Below are positions 32,953 to 33,124 of a stretch of DNA of 33,124 bases, piece after piece. The position numbers were made by a program, and so were the translations under genes. Positions within the stretch are counted from its first letter, which is position 1, and every line of letters starts with the position of its first letter. Under the pieces are notes generated by a model. The model was not told the origin of the DNA. It did no database searches and worked only from the letters and a program-made list of their open reading frames with translations. This stretch comes from Bacillus sp. HNG. GTDB lineage: Bacteria; Bacillota; Bacilli; Bacillales; Bacillaceae_L. Location of the stretch: the NCBI RefSeq assembly GCF_003400205.1, contig NZ_QUQV01000028.1, forward strand, positions 1 to 33,124. Direction: 5' to 3'.

Positions 32953-33109
32953 TTCAATGAAAATATAATGGAGACACTCTTTCACTAAGGTCGTAGTTTA
33001 GCATTCCTGTAGATCGTTATATATCAGGTTTGAAAAAAATAAAGCCCCTCAGTAAGATATGAGTATAGACACCACTCTAACTCAGACTCTTAAGGAGGAA
33101 GCCCTACTA

Positions 33110-33124
33110 TGAATTTTAAAATGC
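33110..33124 (+). CDS. Start of a truncated gene, first five codons
   Basis: An ATG at 33110 (MNFKM) is preceded by a perfect AAGGAGG twelve bases upstream and is cut off by the window end. The preceding 33000-33109 stretch has no other frame. The strong ribosome binding site and abrupt change from the small-gene run would fit an insertion-sequence transposase, but five codons do not allow a call. Confidence 0.5.

Overview
The window looks like a chromosomal segment of a low-GC endospore-former of the family Bacillaceae (Bacillus or a close genus). This rests on the gene order 5S rRNA - tRNA array - rocF - sigW - rsiW - cdaA - cdaR - glmM - glmS, the SigW-type autoregulatory promoter, the glmS ribozyme, strong AGGAGG-type ribosome binding sites and frequent TTG/GTG starts. 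Species cannot be fixed from sequence reading alone.

Region 1 (1-1567) is the tail of an rRNA operon: the 23S-5S spacer, 5S rRNA and ten intact tRNA genes (Asn, Thr-GGT, Glu, Val, Thr-TGT, Tyr, Gln, Lys, Gly, Ala), closed by a terminator. The Thr-TGT and Lys genes are each preceded by an exact 26-nt copy of their own 5' end, fused to a related 120-134-nt insert with a covarying helix. I regard this as one of the two most unusual features of the window.

Region 2 (1568-9938) is ordinary core genome: arginase; the SigW envelope-stress sigma factor and its anti-sigma factor; the cdaA-cdaR-glmM operon (c-di-AMP synthesis, its regulator, and phosphoglucosamine mutase); and glmS under its glucosamine-6-phosphate-sensing ribozyme.

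Region 3 (9939-21465) is a modular accessory region. Single genes or small operons are separated by degenerate copies of one noncoding repeat family: a base-paired about 70-nt hairpin segment, a TTCAATC-rich linker, a terminator-like hairpin, and a CAATCCCTTGTCCAATA box, extended in the longest copies by a purine-rich right arm. Two long copies lie in tandem at 20098-21246. The cargo is an unknown protein (10477), a minus-strand zinc-ribbon protein (11528), a CoiA-like nuclease (12432), a three-gene set of a RloC/PrrC-type AAA_13 ATPase, an unknown 147-aa protein and an HKD-motif PLD-like nuclease (14377-17947), and a marR-paiA-paiB operon with a palindromic operator (18203-19936). The ATPase/PLD set is the best candidate for an undescribed defence system here.

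Region 4 (21247-33124) is a one-direction run of small genes. It holds membrane proteins, a TIMP/NTR-like secreted protein, an ECF sigma factor with a small membrane partner, an M23 peptidase and a YcdB-like protein without signal peptides, and then a series of DUF4375-, DUF4279- and DUF4275-like and unassigned small proteins. The series looks like an orphan toxin-immunity array with no toxin gene in view. It contains a frameshifted chimeric gene and gene debris, and the window ends at the first codons of another reading frame.
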